Shown: positions 60,455-64,000 of the stretch, in pieces | Numbering within the stretch: the stretch's first letter is position 1 | Layout: each line of letters begins with the position of its first letter | Assembly (NCBI RefSeq): GCF_963855985.1 | Contig: NC_087107.1 | Location: 8,246,001-8,310,000 of the forward strand | Origin: Ostrinia nubilalis | Taxonomy: Eukaryota > Arthropoda > Insecta > Lepidoptera > Crambidae | DNA: 64,000 nucleotides | Direction of reading: 5' to 3' | The notes under the pieces: model-generated | The model's database searches: none | The model's input: only the letters and a program-made list of their open reading frames with translations | Told to the model about the DNA's origin: nothing | Made by a program: the position numbers and the translations under genes

Positions 60455-60750
60455 GTTTTTTTTATGGGACTGGAGGCAAACGAGCAGACGGATCACCTGA
60501 TGGTAAATGATGACCGTCGCCCATAGACGCAAGCAGGATTTTGGAACTTATTAACTACTAGTGCTACTTTTTTTATGCATCACAAGGCAAGTATTTGACT
60601 ACAATCGCACCTGGTGTTAAGTGGGATGCAGTCTAGGATGGTACATAATCTGTCCTGTAAGTGCCTATTCACTCTCGCCTTGAAAAGGCCCGGATTATAG
60701 TCTTCGGGAAAGACAGCAGCAGGAAGCGAATTCCAGTCCCTAGCTGTGCT
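60455..60750 (-). mobile_element. SINE or LINE 3' region in reverse orientation
   Basis: Starts with a T run and continues GGGACTGGAGGCAAACGAGC, AGACGGATCACCTGATGGTA, GTGCCTATTCACTCTCGCC and CCCGGATTATAGTC, phrases of a common dispersed moth retroelement. Assignment to SINE or LINE is open. Confidence 0.55.
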
Positions 60751-61589
60751 GTACTACTGCTAATTTTGTAACAAAATTTTATCGTCTGATGTCGTTGACT
60801 GTACAAAAATTTTATCAAGAATAGGAAATACTCATGTCTTTGTAGTTCTGATGACGGCATTGATAATGACCGCCTTATTTTTGTCGCGTTTACTGTTTTA
60901 ATTGTTTCTTAATGAGGTTAATTAAGATAGTATTCTACAAACGCTTCGGGATGAATGGAGCACATGCTACCATTTCGTCAATTGACATACTTTAAAACTG
61001 CCAGTGGGTTATTATTCAATTTGCTGTTTGGAATTTAGTATATCTTTGATTTAATTGTACTTTAGGAATGTTTTGAGTTTGATATCTTGATTTTCTTGTT
61101 TGAGTTTTGAAATTGCTTGCACAGCGCAAGTTTTAATGTAAATGACTACGAGTAAGTTCCAGAAATTGTGAGATTAAATTAAGACCCTATTACAAAAGTC
61201 AAAAGTCCTTTGCTGCAAATTAATTCTTTATTATCTTTTAAGTACTGTAGAATCCTTTGTCACGTCCCCATTAGGCCATTTATATCAGCAATTACTCAAT
61301 TAAACGCTACTGTACGTGGCGAAGAATTACAATTTCGACCGCCATATTAATTTCTCGCAACATTTAGTCCATAATTAATTACGTCCGCTTTCGCTTAAAT
61401 CTGTCGCCGAAATGGCTCGGTTCAAAGTTGAAATGCAATATTTTTCAGCCCGGGGACAGTGCAATTAACACTCATAATATAGTGGAGGAAGGCACAGAAT
61501 CCTCATTCACATTGATTGTCATTTGTCACTTGTTACTCACTAGCATGTCCAATTACCTGGAGTTTTACCTGGATTGTTTTGTTTTACCC

Positions 61590-61786
61590 ACTGATTTCCA
61601 CAATGGTTGGTTGGTGGCGGTCTGCATCCAACGCCTTCCTGCTACCTTTATGAGGCCATCGTTCCACCTTGTGGGCCTTTACTCCAGAACCTTGCTGCCT
61701 CATCGGCCGTTGGTTCTGCGTACTATGTGCCCTGCCCATTGCCACTTCAGCTTGCTAATCCGTCGGGCTATGTCAGCGACTTTAGT
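61590..61786 (-). mobile_element. RTE-type retrotransposon fragment
   Basis: On the minus strand it codes TKVADIARRISKLKWQWAGH in the family's reverse-transcriptase C-terminal region, followed by decayed sequence ending near TGATTTCCACAATGG. Confidence 0.72.
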
Positions 61787-61813
61787 ATGTGACTCATAGT
61801 TCATTTATTTCAG

Positions 61814-61906
61814 CCCTGTGAGTCTACTGCCCTGTATTTCGCTATATCTTCGTTGATCGTGCAGAGAATGGACCAGGAAAAGGTCACGGCGAAGATTTTG
61901 AATTAT
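61814..61906 (+). CDS. Candidate exon of the second gene (tentative)
   Basis: A branch-like CTCAT and acceptor TTTATTTCAG precede 93 open bases ending at the donor-like GTAATT: exactly 31 codons, phase 0 to 0, reading PCESTALYFAISSLIVQRM and then DQEKVTAKILNY. About 60 percent of third positions are G or C, like the spondin exons and unlike the AT-rich surroundings. The peptide is not recognised. It starts 28 bases after a retrotransposon fragment, so a chance frame or an element-derived sequence is possible. Its entry phase fits the exit of the candidate at 50,268. Confidence 0.3.
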
Positions 61907-64000
61907 GTAATTAAGTTTTTCTTGAAATAACATTTTTGGTGAAAGACGGATTCTCTTCTCAGGGATTTTCATTTATCATTGTTTTTTACCTATTGTGGTA
62001 GATTGGGTGGAAATAGGGATAAAGTAAAACTGGCCGACTCAAAGAACGAGCCTAAAATGTTATGTAATCACTAGGTTACCAATTACAGTCGACTAATTAC
62101 TCTACCAAAATTACGCGGGTATAAATGGATGTTATTTGCCTAGTTATTTTTTTAAATAAATACGACGCCGCGACGGTTCCAATTAAGAATGTAACCACGT
62201 AAGTAATAAATCGACGACCTTCAAGTGCTTTCCTTGAATGTATCGTGTTTAATTACTTAAGCTAGGATTTAAAGACTATTCACAATCCAACGGACTAGGG
62301 TAAGATAGTTTACAAATCCTGACCAAAGCATACTCTCATTCGGAATACGGTAAGGCAGCCAACTCTTACATCCCGAACCGGTTTTGGCCAGTAAGTGGAG
62401 CGATGCCCTCATTCTGTTCGTGAACATTTGATTTCTTGTCGAGTTATGTTCAATAATACTTGATTGGAATACTGTTAGCTTTAATCACTTCAATCGTCAT
62501 TGAAATTTAATATTAACGCTTACGAGTTGTATTCGATTAGCGCATGTTGTTTTATTTTTTACATTCTTATGTCTTGGTGGCCAGTTATTTTGTTCTTTTT
62601 TTTAAAAAGTCGAAGTGACGAACCGATTCATTTTGCCAGATGTATCTTTTTTGTTTCATAAAAGTGAAATCGTGGCTTTTTTTTTGCAACGTGCCAGTAT
62701 TTTTTATTGACAAATCATTCTTTTGTTAAAATTTTGTTTGTAACTAGGCAAAGGAAAGGAGCCATACAGTCCATTCAAACTTTAGTAAACAGTAGTATTT
62801 TACGTTCTCAGTTCTGTTGTTTCTGCCAAAAAAATTACTCCTTGTTGAGATGAACATTTCTTTGTCTACAAAACGTGTTACGGCCGTTGACCGTCATTAC
62901 GTTACTATGATCACGCAAGACTTTTTACATTTTTAATGAACTTGCCGTGACAATGGCTGCTTTGAATTTGACATCCTGAGTTCTTGACTCACCCTAACTG
63001 TATACGCGTAGAAAAACTTCTTGTATTAGCGTTTCGTCACGGTTTTGGGTGTATTGTTATTTATTTGGTGGCTTAAACATATTCGTAGAGTGGAAACGAA
63101 AATGTTCGTTCACAAATAAATTGTGGTTGTACGAGTTTAGGAAAGTGTTTAGTCTGAGTTATCATAGTCATTCCTATCTTTTAGTATTCATTTTTGATTG
63201 ATAAACTTTTAACACTACACATTCTTGTATAATTCGGTAACGATCTGTAAACATCGTTACAACTTGTAGAAGCCATGATTATCTAAATATAATAAGAAAA
63301 GACAACTTTGTACACAAATAGAAACTAGAAACAAACTAATAACTACTTAAAGAGTCAATAGTACATTTGGTAATGATTATAGGTTGTTGACCTCAATACA
63401 AATTATATTGAACAATACTCAAATGTTAAAACTAGACCGGTTCTAAGACAAATATCTAGGACGTTTCTTGCAAAACCTTACAAGAAAATAATTGTCTTAT
63501 CGCGACTTACTGCAATTCAACCTATAGCGAACCTTAACAGCTTGACTTACAGTTACTTTTACATTGTCAGGTTAATAACAAAGTTAAGTCTTAATAAAAC
63601 AGTTGTCGTAGCGTTACATTCCTTGCATTCGATGCTAACTTACTTCATCTTGCAAAATTCTAATAAAATATTTTACGTATGCAATCCGTTTAAAATGCAG
63701 CCGACCGTTTCTTGAACCGCAGTTCTAAAAATAACAATGGTTATTAAAGAAAAATCCTTGCCTTTTGAAGCAGTCAAGAGACGCCATTACGTTTTTAAGT
63801 TAATTAAGGTCCCACTTTGCGCGGGAATATTCTGAATCTAGAGCGGGAATTTCGCGGGATCATAAAATTCTCAATTGAGAGCGATTTTCATCTAATTTCA
63901 CCTGCTTGTTTTCTTTTAATTTCAGCTGTTTCTCTAGGGGTAGATGGAAGGAATTCCCACCGGCTTTGATTAAGCTATATTAATTAGCACTGCCAGTACA
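61907..64000. other. No gene or repeat recognised
   Basis: AT-rich sequence with no supported exon, probably intron or intergenic. Confidence 0.4.

Larger units (their letters stand above)
50333..61813. other. Probable intron or intergenic DNA with many repeats
   Basis: No supported exon. Repeats within are listed separately. The remaining sequence is AT-rich and unremarkable. Confidence 0.4.

Noticed and set aside
61428..61799. 123-codon plus-strand open frame
   Set aside because: It crosses a retrotransposon fragment whose real coding strand is minus.

Overview
The window looks like a piece of a lepidopteran (moth or butterfly) nuclear chromosome. The DNA is AT-rich. Coding sequence is broken into short exons with GT..AG introns, and the gaps are filled with small non-autonomous transposons of kinds familiar from moth genomes: Helitron-like elements with A|TC...CTAG|T ends, Harbinger-like MITEs with TWA target duplications, hAT-like MITEs, a tRNA-type SINE, and 5'-truncated RTE-type retrotransposon tails ending in a VGRPPTRWTD-type motif. 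There are no operons, bacterial signals, CRISPR arrays or convincing tRNA genes. The species cannot be named from the sequence alone.

Layout: bases 1-24,600 are gene-poor and repeat-rich. The most striking object there is a 1,398-bp element at 945-2342 with 167-bp terminal inverted repeats that look identical by eye and a CAGT duplication. Bases 24,607-32,965 hold one complete plus-strand gene, a spondin-1-like (F-spondin family) secreted matrix protein. I could model ten exons with consistent phases: signal peptide, reeler domain, spondin_N domain, acidic linker and one thrombospondin type-1 repeat, about 527 residues. Its start codon is split by the first intron, and several introns carry transposon fragments close to the splice sites. 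A polyadenylation signal lies about 110 bases after the stop.

Only about 0.2-0.7 kb further on, a GC-richer promoter-like block (about 33,100-33,636) leads into a second plus-strand gene. Its first coding exon (33,637-33,712) encodes a signal peptide and ends in phase 1. The rest of that gene appears to lie in very large introns. Possible later exons are at 50,268-50,332 and 61,814-61,906, but they are tentative and the product is not recognised. Bases 33,713-64,000 otherwise contain intron-like DNA with Helitron-like, hAT-like and foldback elements, including a nested repeat block at 51,221-51,843.

The two genes are on the same strand, one behind the other. Nothing in the sequence shows that they work together beyond both products being predicted to enter the secretory pathway. 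All comparisons were made by eye; identities and boundaries should be confirmed by alignment.
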